Source: Candidatus Gastranaerophilales bacterium
GTDB taxonomy: Bacteria > Cyanobacteriota > Vampirovibrionia > Gastranaerophilales > Gastranaerophilaceae
Assembly (NCBI GenBank): GCA_944324435.1
Contig: CALUWH010000016.1
Span: 1-43,905, forward strand
Length of the DNA: 43,905 bases
Reading direction: 5' to 3'
The notes below the pieces were generated by a model, which saw only the letters and a list, made by a program, of their open reading frames with translations, had not been told where the DNA came from and ran no database searches. A program made the translations under genes and the position numbers. Every line of letters begins with the position of its first letter. The first letter of the stretch is position 1. Positions 7,893 through 16,358 of the stretch are shown here, in pieces.

Positions 7893-8303
7893 CTATTTTA
7901 CATAAAAATCATTAAGAGCAAGCGGATGCTGAAAATCCTCGTGTGAAAAGACTTGCATAACATAGCGGCCCTTTTCGTACAGCGTAAAATAATTTGTATG
8001 ATAATATCTTTCATCAAGCATTAGGCGGTAATCTTTTGTCCGCACAACCTCATTGCCGCCCCAGGGCGCGTCTTCTGTCATTTTGAATACCTGAACACGT
8101 ATAAATTCATTTTTCATTTTTTTAGGCGCTATAAAGAGATAGTACACACGCTGTCCCTCTGTAAATGTTTTTTGGGGATGAAGTGCTGTTTCTTGCGTAA
8201 TCGGCTGTGTATTAAACAGGATTAAGCCCCTATCATAAGTGCATGCGCAAAAAATCAGACCCGAAAAGAGTATAGTTACCAATAATTTTACTAATTTAAT
8301 CAT
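7893..8303 (-). CDS. Putative lipoprotein
   Basis: A 136-aa protein with a basic N-terminus and hydrophobic stretch (KLVKLLVTILFSGLIFCAC). C20 preceded by Cys-Ala is a possible but non-ideal lipobox; simple Sec export is the alternative. The mature part is beta-rich with no recognised domain. The start overlaps the stop of the TPR gene by 4 nt (ATGA), so the two are one translational unit and may act together at the envelope. Confidence 0.7.
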   Translation of the reverse strand: MIKLVKLLVTILFSGLIFCACTYDRGLILFNTQPITQETALHPQKTFTEGQRVYYLFIAPKKMKNEFIRVQVFKMTEDAPWGGNEVVRTKDYRLMLDERYYHTNYFTLYEKGRYVMQVFSHEDFQHPLALNDFYVK

Positions 8304-10330
8304 TTTTCCAGCTGTTTAATTTTCTGATTAACTAAGTTTAGCATCCTTTCGTCTTTTTCAATTCCTGCGTACAGGTAATAATATTCAAGCGCTTTATCTA
8401 TATCTTGTTTCTGCTCGTATGCCATGCCTAATGAATAATAGGCATAAGGATAATCAGGAGATATTGTTAAAACTTTTTCAAAACACTTGATGCACTCGTC
8501 GTAATTCTTTTGTGCTGCAAGAATTAAACCTTTATTAAAATATGCATCCACATTATTTGCATCAATTACAAGCAGTTTGTCATAGAAACTCAGAGCCTTT
8601 GCATTATTCCCGAGAAGCTTGTAAAGGTTTGCTATTTTGAGCATTGTAACCTTATCTTGCGGCTTAAAAATAACAGCTTTGGTGTAATAATCTATCGCTT
8701 CGCTATACTTTTGCTGTTTATACGCCTCATCGCCTTTTTTGATTAATTCTTCGTAGGTCAAAGGCTGTTGCTCTAAAACCTCCGGAGGATTTTTTTCTAT
8801 TGGAGTTAAAACCTCTTCAGATTGAGCAGGTTGTTTTGGCTGCGCTGTCAAATCTTTATGTGCAGTGCGGAATTCTTTAAGAGTATTATTATATTCAATA
8901 TTTGAAGGTGCTAAGGATACTGCCTTTTCATAGTTAGCAAGAGCAATTTCCGTGCAGCCCATTTTGTCGTTAGCAAGTGCAAAACCGTAGTATGCGGAGG
9001 CTTCCTTGTCATTAAGCTCAATTGCATCTTCAAAATATAATATCGCCTGTCCATAGTCCTGTTTATCATAAAGACTGTAACCATAAGCTATAGAAGCCGC
9101 TGCAAGATTCTTTGATAATCTCTCATTCGGTTGTTTGGCAAGAAGCTCTTTATAAATTTCTATGGCCGCAACATAATTATCCATTGCGTGAAGTGTTAAA
9201 GCCTTATTGGCAAGCAGTTCCGTATTCTCAGGCTCGGATTTTAACGCAAGATCATAATATTTTAGCGCATTCACGTAATCCTCTTTCTTGTGGTAGCAAA
9301 GTGCTAGTTCTTTTTTGGTCTCAACATTAGAAGAATCTTTTGAGTAGGATTTTTCAAAGTTAAATAATGCAAGCTCATTGTTATCAAGCTTCTTATACAC
9401 TAACCCCAAATTTCTGTAAGCGTTTGCGTCGTCAGGAAATGCAGCAAGATATTCTTTATATTGTTCAATAGCTTCCTCATTTTTTCCCATGTTTCCAAGC
9501 AGATTTGCATAATCAAACTTGAGGGCAACAAGTTTTGGGTTAAGCTCAAAAACCTTTTGGAATGCTGCAAGTGCTTTGTCATTCTCTTCAATATTCTGGT
9601 ATGAAAGAGCAAGCCTTGCGGCAACAGCTTCATCCTGCGGATTTGCGTCAAACGCCTTTTCCAAAAACTCTGCGGCAGCCTGATACTGCTTTGTATCATA
9701 AAGTGCCATCCCATAATTCGCGTAATCTTTGAAAGCTCCCGGATATTTCTTATAAACGCTTGAATACAAATCGCAAGCCTTTTCCGGTTGGTTAGCCGCG
9801 TAGTATACGTTTGCTAAATTTTCGCTTGCTTCCTGATGTTCAGGGTAAGCTCCGAGGAAGGTTGTGTAATACTCTATTGCGCTCTGATAATTCTTTCTGA
9901 AATATTCTACATTAGCCAGATTCAAGTAATTGTATTTGTACTCCGGATAAATCTGCTGCGCCTGCATAAATGAATTATAAGCATTTTCATAATCACCCAT
10001 TGTCTGTAGAATATTACCCATGCTGATATAAATAAAAGCGTCATTAGGGCGAAGTTTTACAGCCTTTTTATACGCGCCCAGTGCGTCTTCATAACGTCCT
10101 ATGTCTGAATATAAACCTGCTATTTTTGTGTAAAGCATTGCATCATCCCCGTTTATTGCAATTGCCTTTTGAATAATGCTTATAGCAGTATTGTAATCGC
10201 TTCTGTACTCATAATTACACGCCTGTTGGTACAATGCGTGCGCCTCTTTTGTCATTTTCGCTTCTGCTTGTATAGATGATAAAGACACTAATACTGCTAA
10301 CAACGATATATAAATTTTTTTTGTATTCAT
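8300..10330 (-). CDS. Exported TPR-repeat protein
   Basis: A 676-aa protein with a clear signal peptide (MNTKKIYISLLAVLVSLS, cleavage after SIQAEA) followed by roughly 15 tetratricopeptide repeats in two arrays. The arrays are separated by a Gln/Pro-rich linker near residue 500 (TAQPKQPAQSEE). Typical repeat signatures are YEDALGAYKKAVKLRPND and YSEAIDYYTKAVIFKPQD. TPR arrays bind other proteins; an exported one may scaffold an envelope or secretion assembly. The frame extends upstream to 10396, but the ATG at 10328-10330 has GAGGG 8 nt ahead and yields the signal peptide. A TAAAAT box about 30 nt upstream may be its promoter. Confidence 0.88.
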   Translation of the reverse strand: MNTKKIYISLLAVLVSLSSIQAEAKMTKEAHALYQQACNYEYRSDYNTAISIIQKAIAINGDDAMLYTKIAGLYSDIGRYEDALGAYKKAVKLRPNDAFIYISMGNILQTMGDYENAYNSFMQAQQIYPEYKYNYLNLANVEYFRKNYQSAIEYYTTFLGAYPEHQEASENLANVYYAANQPEKACDLYSSVYKKYPGAFKDYANYGMALYDTKQYQAAAEFLEKAFDANPQDEAVAARLALSYQNIEENDKALAAFQKVFELNPKLVALKFDYANLLGNMGKNEEAIEQYKEYLAAFPDDANAYRNLGLVYKKLDNNELALFNFEKSYSKDSSNVETKKELALCYHKKEDYVNALKYYDLALKSEPENTELLANKALTLHAMDNYVAAIEIYKELLAKQPNERLSKNLAAASIAYGYSLYDKQDYGQAILYFEDAIELNDKEASAYYGFALANDKMGCTEIALANYEKAVSLAPSNIEYNNTLKEFRTAHKDLTAQPKQPAQSEEVLTPIEKNPPEVLEQQPLTYEELIKKGDEAYKQQKYSEAIDYYTKAVIFKPQDKVTMLKIANLYKLLGNNAKALSFYDKLLVIDANNVDAYFNKGLILAAQKNYDECIKCFEKVLTISPDYPYAYYSLGMAYEQKQDIDKALEYYYLYAGIEKDERMLNLVNQKIKQLEK

Positions 10331-10370
10331 AACATAAGCCCTCAAGTATATTTTAGCAGAAAAATAAAAA

Positions 10371-10398
10371 AAATGGTGACGAATTCTCATCACCATTT
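10371..10398 (-). terminator. Rho-independent terminator after rplR
   Basis: On the minus strand a perfect 9-bp stem (AAATGGTGA / TCACCATTT, 10-nt loop) is followed directly by a run of T with few interruptions. It sits 43 nt after the rplR stop, so the ribosomal transcript most likely ends here instead of continuing into rpsE, rplO and secY. Confidence 0.8.
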
Positions 10399-10441
10399 CT
10401 AATTTACCAATGTTTAAGATAAATATTATTCATATTTATCC

Positions 10442-10810
10442 CTAGAACATCAAGCCGGCTTCTCTTGCAGCGTCTGCAAGTGCTGCAATTCTGCCGTGAT
10501 ATAAGAAGCCGCCTCTGTCGAATACAACACATTCAATGCCGGCTTTTTTAGCTTTCTTAGCAATAGCTTCACCGACAACCTTTGCAGCTTCGATGTTACC
10601 GCCGTGTGCTAATTTTTCTTTTAAGTCTTTGTCAACAGATGATGCTGAGCATATAGTTACATGTTTTTCATCATCAATTAACTGAGCATAGATGTGTTTT
10701 GTGCTTCTATAAACAGCCAATCTAGGGAATTCAGAAGTTCCTGAAATTTTAACCCTGATAGCTTGGTGTCTTTTTTGTACTTTTGGTTTTCTAATTTCTT
10801 GTTTAATCAT
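10442..10810 (-). CDS. rplR: 50S ribosomal protein L18
   Basis: L18 binds 5S rRNA in the large subunit. The 122-aa length and motifs are normal: RPK-type basic N-terminus, [32 protein letters not shown] and the C-terminal [26 protein letters not shown]. An AAAGGA motif precedes the ATG. In most bacteria rpsE follows within a few bases; here a terminator and an unrelated TPR gene follow. The 344-nt spacer from rplF is filled with repeats. Confidence 0.97.
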   Translation of the reverse strand: MIKQEIRKPKVQKRHQAIRVKISGTSEFPRLAVYRSTKHIYAQLIDDEKHVTICSASSVDKDLKEKLAHGGNIEAAKVVGEAIAKKAKKAGIECVVFDRGGFLYHGRIAALADAAREAGLMF

Positions 10811-11154
10811 ATTGGTTTTTCCTTTCTATCGCTCAAACCTTCTTGACAACCTAATCAAGGGTTTATGTGAGCTTGTTGTTATTGTTGGGCAGGTATGCCC
10901 AACCTACATTCTTCACATCGGGAACTGGTAGTTATACATCTGAGGTTGACCTGGATTTCTAAATCCTGTTTGTAGTTTTACCGCTGTCAACCGACCAAAT
11001 ATCTACGTGCGTAGCACCTATTCCGCCTGTGCAATCAAAGATTGCTTCACTCCATTCCGCTAACGCTTCATTTCGTAACGGCGGAATCGTAGTGTTTCGT
11101 CCTCAGTTTGCCGGCTCATCGCCGCCAAATTCGGACTCCACACCGGCCTAGCGC
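10811..11154. repeat. Repeat-filled spacer between rplF and rplR
   Basis: The 344-nt gap holds no supported gene. It contains GTTGGGC / GCCCAAC (10884-10903), then an ~85-bp unit (about 10926-11014) whose ends pair through GGTTGAC / GTCAACC and which ends in the palindromic CTACGTGCGTAG. A 163-bp segment (10984-11146) is almost identical to 11951-12113 in the next spacer. The 163-bp copy stops 8 bp short of the rplF stop codon. Confidence 0.75.
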
Positions 11155-11694
11155 TTACTTCTTACCAGCTTTACCGGCTTTACGTCTGATGTGTTCGCCT
11201 TCATACTTAACGCCTTTTCCTTTGTATACTTCAGGTGGACGTTTGCTTCTGATGAATGCTGCTACATCACCTACGGTTTGTTTGTTAGAACCCTTAACAC
11301 TGATTTTTGTGTTAGCTTCTACAGAAAGCGTGATTCCTGCAGGAGGTTCAATGATAACAGGGTGAGAGTAGCCTAATGCCATATTGAGTTTTGTTCCTTC
11401 CATATTAGCACGGTAACCAACACCAACGATTTCAAGTTTCTTTTCAAAACCTTGAGAAACACCGTGAACAGCGTTTGCTATCAAAGTTCTGAATAAACCG
11501 TGAAGAGCGTTTGTCTTTCTGTCATCAGAGTTTGGTTCTACAATAATGTGATTATCTGCAACAGATACTTTTACTTCATCTCTAAAAGTAACTGATTCAG
11601 TACCTTTTGGTCCTTTTGCAGTTATAACATTTCCATCTATTTTAATTTCTACGCCTGATGGAATTTCGATAGGCTTTTTACCGATTCTTGACAT
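11155..11694 (-). CDS. rplF: 50S ribosomal protein L6
   Basis: L6 sits near the factor-binding region of the large subunit. From the ATG at 11692-11694, preceded by AAGGAG, it has 179 aa, the usual length, and begins MSRIGKKPIEIP like other L6 proteins. The C-terminal SKRPPEVYKGKGVKYEGEHI is diagnostic. The frame runs upstream to 11742, but that extension is not L6-like. Both neighbours are ribosomal genes in standard spc order, though the flanking spacers are far longer than usual. Confidence 0.97.
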   Translation of the reverse strand: MSRIGKKPIEIPSGVEIKIDGNVITAKGPKGTESVTFRDEVKVSVADNHIIVEPNSDDRKTNALHGLFRTLIANAVHGVSQGFEKKLEIVGVGYRANMEGTKLNMALGYSHPVIIEPPAGITLSVEANTKISVKGSNKQTVGDVAAFIRSKRPPEVYKGKGVKYEGEHIRRKAGKAGKK

Positions 11695-12209
11695 ATTATT
11701 TTCTCCTTTTCGTTTATGGGCTTTTCTGTCAATTGAACCCATTGTGTGTTTTAATTTTGTTGAGCTGTAGGCCCAACCTACTACTTGTAGTTTCGCATCT
11801 GAGGTTGCCCCTGGATTCTAAATCCTGTTTGTAGTTTCACCGCAGTCAACCGACTAAATGTCTACGTGCGTAACTCCTGCTTGTCATACTACTTGTAGTT
11901 CTACTTTTGAGGTTGACTTGGAGTTTAAAAACCGTCTTGTCATATTTACCCCTGTCAACCGACCAAATGTCTACGTGCGTAGCACCTAACCGCCTGTGCA
12001 ATCAAAGATTGCTTCACTCCATTCCGCTTACGCTTCATTTCGTAACGGCGGACTCGTAGTGTTCCGTCCTCAGTTTGCCGGCTCACCGCCGCCAAATTCG
12101 GACTTCACACCGGCGACTGGTAGTTCCACATTTGAGGTTGACTAGTAGTTTTAAAACCGTCTTGTTATATTTACCCCTGTCAACCGACCAAATGTCTACG
12201 TGCGTAGCA
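11695..12209. repeat. Repeat-filled spacer between rpsH and rplF
   Basis: The 515-nt gap has no supported gene. It carries three tandem-like copies of the ~85-bp unit (about 11782-11876, 11888-11982 and 12116-12208), each with GGTTGA and GTCAACC near its ends and CTACGTGCGTA at one border. It also carries the second copy of the 163-bp segment (11951-12113). The last unit abuts the rpsH stop codon. Small plus-strand frames here are translations of the repeat. Confidence 0.75.
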
Positions 12210-12605
12210 CTACCATACGTAGCAGAGGATTTCGCCGCCGAGGTTTTCTTTTCTGGCTTTGCGGTCAGTTAATAACCCTTTGCTTGTTGAAACGATTGCA
12301 ATACCAAGTCCGCCAAGCACCTGCGGCAAGTTCTTAGCTTTGCAGTAGTTTCTCAAACCGGGTTTAGAAACTCTTTTAAGGTTAGAAATAACCGGCTTGT
12401 GTGATTCGTCATACTTCAATTCAATTGTAAGATACTTGAAGTGACCGTCTACTCTTTCAGAGTAATCAGTGATAAAACCTTCAGATTTCAATAATTTTGC
12501 CAAAGCTACTTTTAGCTTAGAAGAAGGCATTTCTACTGACGGATGTGAAACAGCATTAGCGTTTCTGATTCTTGTTAGCATATCTGCTATCGGATCTGTG
12601 TTCAT
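12210..12605 (-). CDS. rpsH: 30S ribosomal protein S8
   Basis: S8 binds the central domain of 16S rRNA and in many bacteria autoregulates the spc operon. From the second ATG (12603-12605, AGGA 7-8 nt ahead) it has 131 aa and starts [17 protein letters not shown], the family signature. The C-terminal half has [19 protein letters not shown] and ends GGEILCYVW, complete and normal. Upstream, where rpsN and rplE would be expected, there is only a leader and a promoter. Confidence 0.97.
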   Translation of the reverse strand: MNTDPIADMLTRIRNANAVSHPSVEMPSSKLKVALAKLLKSEGFITDYSERVDGHFKYLTIELKYDESHKPVISNLKRVSKPGLRNYCKAKNLPQVLGGLGIAIVSTSKGLLTDRKARKENLGGEILCYVW

Positions 12606-12611
12606 TTTCAT

Positions 12612-12780
12612 TTCCTTTTCTTTTGCGAGGCGTTTAGGAGAATTGGAGTTAAGCTGCCGCCCTTGTCTTCATCTAACAAACCGGGCATCTAAGCTTATTC
12701 CGAGATCCCTTTTGGGCCCCTTGTACTCGCTGCTTGCCGAATTAATTGTCGCTCATTAAAAAGCGTACTTCGGTAGTCCA
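12612..12780 (-). promoter_or_regulatory. Structured 5' leader of rpsH mRNA (candidate)
   Basis: About 170 nt lie between the promoter and rpsH on the minus strand. No rpsN or rplE frame is present in any of the three minus-strand frames. The stretch is more GC-rich than other intergenic DNA and can form a stem CCC..TTGT / ACAA..GGG plus several shorter ones. By analogy with ribosomal leaders it could be an autoregulatory site; this is an inference. Confidence 0.4.
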
Positions 12781-12788
12781 GCATTTAT

Positions 12789-12817
12789 ACTCTAGCATGA
12801 AGTATTTAACTTTGCAA
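12789..12817 (-). promoter_or_regulatory. Promoter of the rpsH-rplF-rplR cluster
   Basis: On the minus strand TTGCAA (12812-12817) and TAGAGT (12789-12794) are spaced by 17 bp, with TATAAAT just downstream. This would make the ribosomal cluster a transcription unit of its own. Confidence 0.5.
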
Positions 12818-12889
12818 CAGGATGTAATAAAATTCTTAACATATTGGCTTCTGTTGATAAATTGCCCTGCCGCACTTTTTAAAAACTTG

Positions 12890-12898
12890 TGGTATAAT
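12890..12898 (+). promoter_or_regulatory. Extended -10 promoter of coaD
   Basis: TGG-TATAAT is a consensus extended -10 element 24 nt before the coaD ATG. No convincing -35 box lies 17 bp upstream, which is tolerated with an extended -10. Confidence 0.5.
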
Positions 12899-12921
12899 AA
12901 CTAAGGAAAAAGGTGAAATTT

Positions 12922-13404
12922 ATGACTATTGCAATTTATCCGGGCAGTTTTGATCCGATTACATGCGGACATATTGATATACTAAAAAGCGGTGCTGAAA
13001 TCTTTGATAAAGTTATTATTGCTGTTTCATACAATATCAATAAAGAGGGATTTCTGCCCATCGACATACGCGTTAAGCTTATTGAGGAGGCTGTTAAAGA
13101 TATTCCTAACGTAGAGGTTGACAAGTTTGAAGGACTGACTGTAGAGTACGCAAAAAAACGCGGAGCTTCTGTACTTTTGCGCGGTCTGAGAACATCTTTT
13201 GACTTTGAATACGAACTCCAGCTTTCTCAGACAAATCACTCTCTGTATAACGATATAAAAACAGTTTTTTTAATCACCAAGCCTGAATTTAACTTTATAT
13301 CATCTTCCTGCGTGCGTGAGATTCTTCTCAACAGGGGGGATATTTCTAAATTCGTGCCCGAATCTGTTTGTAAATACTTAAATGCTACACATGGTATTTC
13401 GTAA
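12922..13404 (+). CDS. coaD: Pantetheine-phosphate adenylyltransferase
   Basis: CoaD transfers AMP from ATP to 4'-phosphopantetheine, the penultimate step of coenzyme A synthesis. The 160-aa length is standard. Motifs are YPGSFDPITCGHIDI (with the T/HxGH nucleotide-binding motif), VLLRGLRTSFDFEYELQL and the C-terminal ISSSCVREIL. The frame also opens with GTG at 12913, but AAGG spacing and family alignment favour the ATG at 12922. Its 3' end overlaps the 3' end of the convergent CheA gene by 20 nt. Confidence 0.97.
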   Translation: MTIAIYPGSFDPITCGHIDILKSGAEIFDKVIIAVSYNINKEGFLPIDIRVKLIEEAVKDIPNVEVDKFEGLTVEYAKKRGASVLLRGLRTSFDFEYELQLSQTNHSLYNDIKTVFLITKPEFNFISSSCVREILLNRGDISKFVPESVCKYLNATHGIS

Positions 13405-16333
13405 GCACTTTTTCTATTTGTTTAGAAAATTCAACCTGATTAAAGTTATCTTTTGAGATGTAATATTCTATATCAAAGCGGCGAAGCTTTTTCAGTGCAG
13501 TTTTTTCGGGTAAAGAACTTATAACAATAATCGGTATATCTGCATACATTTCGTCATTTTTGAGAAGTTCAATAAATTCGTACCCGTCAATCTTAGGCAT
13601 TGTTAAATCTGTCAGAATCAAATCATAGTGGGTTAGTTTCAGTTTAACGAGAGCCTCCTGAGCATCAAGCACAGTATCTACCATATATCCGATGTTGAGC
13701 AGAATGTTTTTTATCATGGTTCTGGTTGTGACAGAATCATCTACAATAAGTATACGCTTGTACGAAAGAACATCTGTCGGCAGAAGTTTTGTGTTAGAAG
13801 CCGAAGCAACAGCCTTATTAAAGTCGTAATGCATAATATCCTGCATGTTCAAAATCAGACATAGTTCTCCAGAAGCAAGATTTGTAATCCCTGAAATATT
13901 TTTAACCTTATATAAAGGCGGTGATAATTTTTTCTGCAAGATATCCTGATCGCCAAGGAGTTTGTCAACAACAAGTCCAATGGTCTTTTCGTCTGCCTCA
14001 AGAATAAGAATGGTTTCTTTATCCCCCCTCGGCATAGGTTCAAGTTTAAGTATGTCCGAAAGATAGTATAGCGGTATAATATTTCCGTTATAGATGATAG
14101 AGCGCGCCCCGTTACTGGTTTTAATCTCACTCTGATGCTTAATAATAAAAGTTGTAATAACCTGAATCGGTATCGCGAAGATTTGCTCTGATATCTTGAC
14201 CAGGAATACCCTTAATGTCGTGAGAGTAACCGGAATCTCAATATGCACACAGCTTCCTTTGCCAAACTCTGAAATTACTTTTACTTTACCGTTAAGCTGT
14301 GAAATTTTGGTTTTTACGACATCGAGCCCGATGCCTCGTCCTGAAATACTCGTAATAGAATCTCCGGTCGTAAATCCGGGCCAGAAAATAATATTCATAA
14401 TCGCTTCATCGGTCATCGTCTCAATATCTTCCTGAGTAAGAAAACCTCTTGAAACAGCGCGGTCTTTTATTTTTTCAAGATTAAACCCGTGACCGTCATC
14501 AACCACGTCTATTATTACTTTATTGTCATCCTGTTTTGCGGACAATAAAATTTTTCCTATAGGATTCTTGCCGCTAGCAATCCTCTCTTCTTTGGATTCA
14601 ATACCGTGATCTATTGCGTTTCTTAAAATGTGGATAAGAGGAGTTTTAATTTCTTCAATAATCTTTTTATCTGCACAGGTATCTTTACCTTCAATCTCAA
14701 AATCTATATCTTTGCCCTTTTCATTAGCAATATCTCTTACCATTCTTGAAAAAGAGTTAAATACCGTCGATATTGGAAGTACACGGATATTCTTAACCAT
14801 TGATTCCATTTCATCAATGATTAAGCGCATTTTCATATCATCTTCTTTAGAAGCCCGGTAAAGCGAATTTAAGTCATAGATAGTTCTTGATACATTCTGC
14901 GTAATATCAGATAAAAGCGAGAATACCTGTTTTACAAAAACTCCAGTGTACTGTTCAGTGCTCCCTGATTGTAAATATTTTCTATTATAGTATCTTAAAT
15001 AATTTGAAGTTTTCAGCAAATCTTTCTGGCAAATTTCATTAAGGCTCTTAATCGCGTCAATCTTTTCAAGACTTTTTTCCGTCTTAATTTTTGTAATAAT
15101 AAGTTCACCGAGTTGGTTAACAAGCAAATCAAGCTTCTGTGCGTTAACGTGAAGGGTTTTGATTTCTGTTGAAGAAGATGATTTGCTGCCGCTTGAAGTT
15201 TGTGTAGAAATATTTTTTATTTCGCTTACATCGGATTCCTTTTTATAATTAAGCTCAAGAAGCTGTTTCATAATCTCAAGCTGTTGTATTATCAGGTCGC
15301 TGTCAATACTTTCGCTGGGCGCTGCGCAATATTCTATTCCACTTTTAAGCGTCAGCGTCATCTGCTCTTCCAACTGAACCGAATTTTCAAGAATAAAATC
15401 AAGAATATCCAGTACAATATTTAAAATTTCAAGAATATTGCTGTCCTCAACATTTTCTTTAAGCAACAGAATATCTTCTTTAATTTCTTTAGTGTAAACG
15501 CAGCTTCCCTGCAGCATTGTTATTTTTTCTGCAACATCAAAAAATGTTATCCCGGTTTCTTCTGTCTCAATGCAGGAAGTAGTAAACTTAGCAGCCGCAG
15601 AGCTCAACTCGTTTCTAAGTTCCAAAATTTCGCTTATTGTAAAAGTGTTCGTTGCATTCATTACAACATCAAGCTTGGTTAGAATATTTTCCAGAGAAGT
15701 CTTTACCTCGTATAAATTTGAATCTTTGAGGATATCGTAAATATTCTGTACTTCTTCTCGCAGAATAACAATTTCTTGTGATTCTTCTTCCGGAACAATA
15801 CTGTCTATTATTTCAAAGCAGTTGTTAAAAGAGTGATTAACTTCTTCCTGTTTTTCTGCAATTCCGGGTGCCGCCTCCTGAGCAACAATTGAAGCTATAC
15901 TCTCCGTATGGTTTGCGGCTTCTTGTATTTCTACCTCTAAAATATACTCGAGATTGGAAATCGTAGCTGAAAATTCTTCTCCAATGATTTCCCGTCCATT
16001 TTTTATTGATTCCTGCAAGTATTTTGAAACTATTTCAAGAGATTTGGACATCAGGGTTAAAACATCTTGAGCCAGCACAAACTGTTCGTTGTTAACAGCA
16101 TCAAAAATATCCTCCATTTTATGAATAATATTTTGAATGTTGTTGAATCCAACCATCCTGACAGCCCCTTTGAGACTGTGCAGATCTCTATATACGTTTC
16201 CTACCAATTCCTTATCAGAAGAATTGTTTTCAAGTGCAAAAAGATTATTGAATATTCTCTCAATAATCTCTTCGGATTCGACTTGAAAAATTGCCATTAC
16301 TTCCTGATTGTTGTTATCACCCGTTAAATCCAA
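13385..16333 (-). CDS. cheA: CheA-type hybrid histidine kinase with C-terminal receiver
   Basis: A 982-aa chemosensory kinase. An Hpt domain covers residues about 13-110 (phospho-acceptor H52 in LHSLKGAVRM). A long Glu-rich helical linker (about 110-390) has no recognisable P2 domain. The dimerisation region starts near TLHVNAQKLDLLVNQLGELI, followed by the ATPase (IHILRNAIDHGIE, DDGHGFN, GRGIGLDVV), a CheW-like domain, and a receiver ending the protein (D909 in YDLILTDLTMPKIDGYE). The start is TTG at 16331-16333 with AGGGG 8 nt ahead; the ATG at codon 13 is an alternative. CheA-receiver fusions are typical of cyanobacterial and Pil-type systems. It follows the MCP gene by 25 nt. Confidence 0.93.
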   Translation of the reverse strand: MDLTGDNNNQEVMAIFQVESEEIIERIFNNLFALENNSSDKELVGNVYRDLHSLKGAVRMVGFNNIQNIIHKMEDIFDAVNNEQFVLAQDVLTLMSKSLEIVSKYLQESIKNGREIIGEEFSATISNLEYILEVEIQEAANHTESIASIVAQEAAPGIAEKQEEVNHSFNNCFEIIDSIVPEEESQEIVILREEVQNIYDILKDSNLYEVKTSLENILTKLDVVMNATNTFTISEILELRNELSSAAAKFTTSCIETEETGITFFDVAEKITMLQGSCVYTKEIKEDILLLKENVEDSNILEILNIVLDILDFILENSVQLEEQMTLTLKSGIEYCAAPSESIDSDLIIQQLEIMKQLLELNYKKESDVSEIKNISTQTSSGSKSSSSTEIKTLHVNAQKLDLLVNQLGELIITKIKTEKSLEKIDAIKSLNEICQKDLLKTSNYLRYYNRKYLQSGSTEQYTGVFVKQVFSLLSDITQNVSRTIYDLNSLYRASKEDDMKMRLIIDEMESMVKNIRVLPISTVFNSFSRMVRDIANEKGKDIDFEIEGKDTCADKKIIEEIKTPLIHILRNAIDHGIESKEERIASGKNPIGKILLSAKQDDNKVIIDVVDDGHGFNLEKIKDRAVSRGFLTQEDIETMTDEAIMNIIFWPGFTTGDSITSISGRGIGLDVVKTKISQLNGKVKVISEFGKGSCVHIEIPVTLTTLRVFLVKISEQIFAIPIQVITTFIIKHQSEIKTSNGARSIIYNGNIIPLYYLSDILKLEPMPRGDKETILILEADEKTIGLVVDKLLGDQDILQKKLSPPLYKVKNISGITNLASGELCLILNMQDIMHYDFNKAVASASNTKLLPTDVLSYKRILIVDDSVTTRTMIKNILLNIGYMVDTVLDAQEALVKLKLTHYDLILTDLTMPKIDGYEFIELLKNDEMYADIPIIVISSLPEKTALKKLRRFDIEYYISKDNFNQVEFSKQIEKVLTKYHV

Positions 16334-16358
16334 GAGTCTGCCCCTTTTGTCGTATTAA

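Noticed and set aside
11108-11365. Plus-strand frames beginning MPAHRRQIRT here and at 12075
   Set aside because: Both starts lie in the two copies of the 163-bp spacer repeat and run into antisense of rplF and rpsH. They are repeat translations, not genes.
12612-12770. A degraded rpsN gene upstream of rpsH
   Set aside because: None of the three minus-strand frames shows S14 motifs such as the zinc-ribbon cysteines or the C-terminal PGVxKxSW, so there is no support for a pseudogene.
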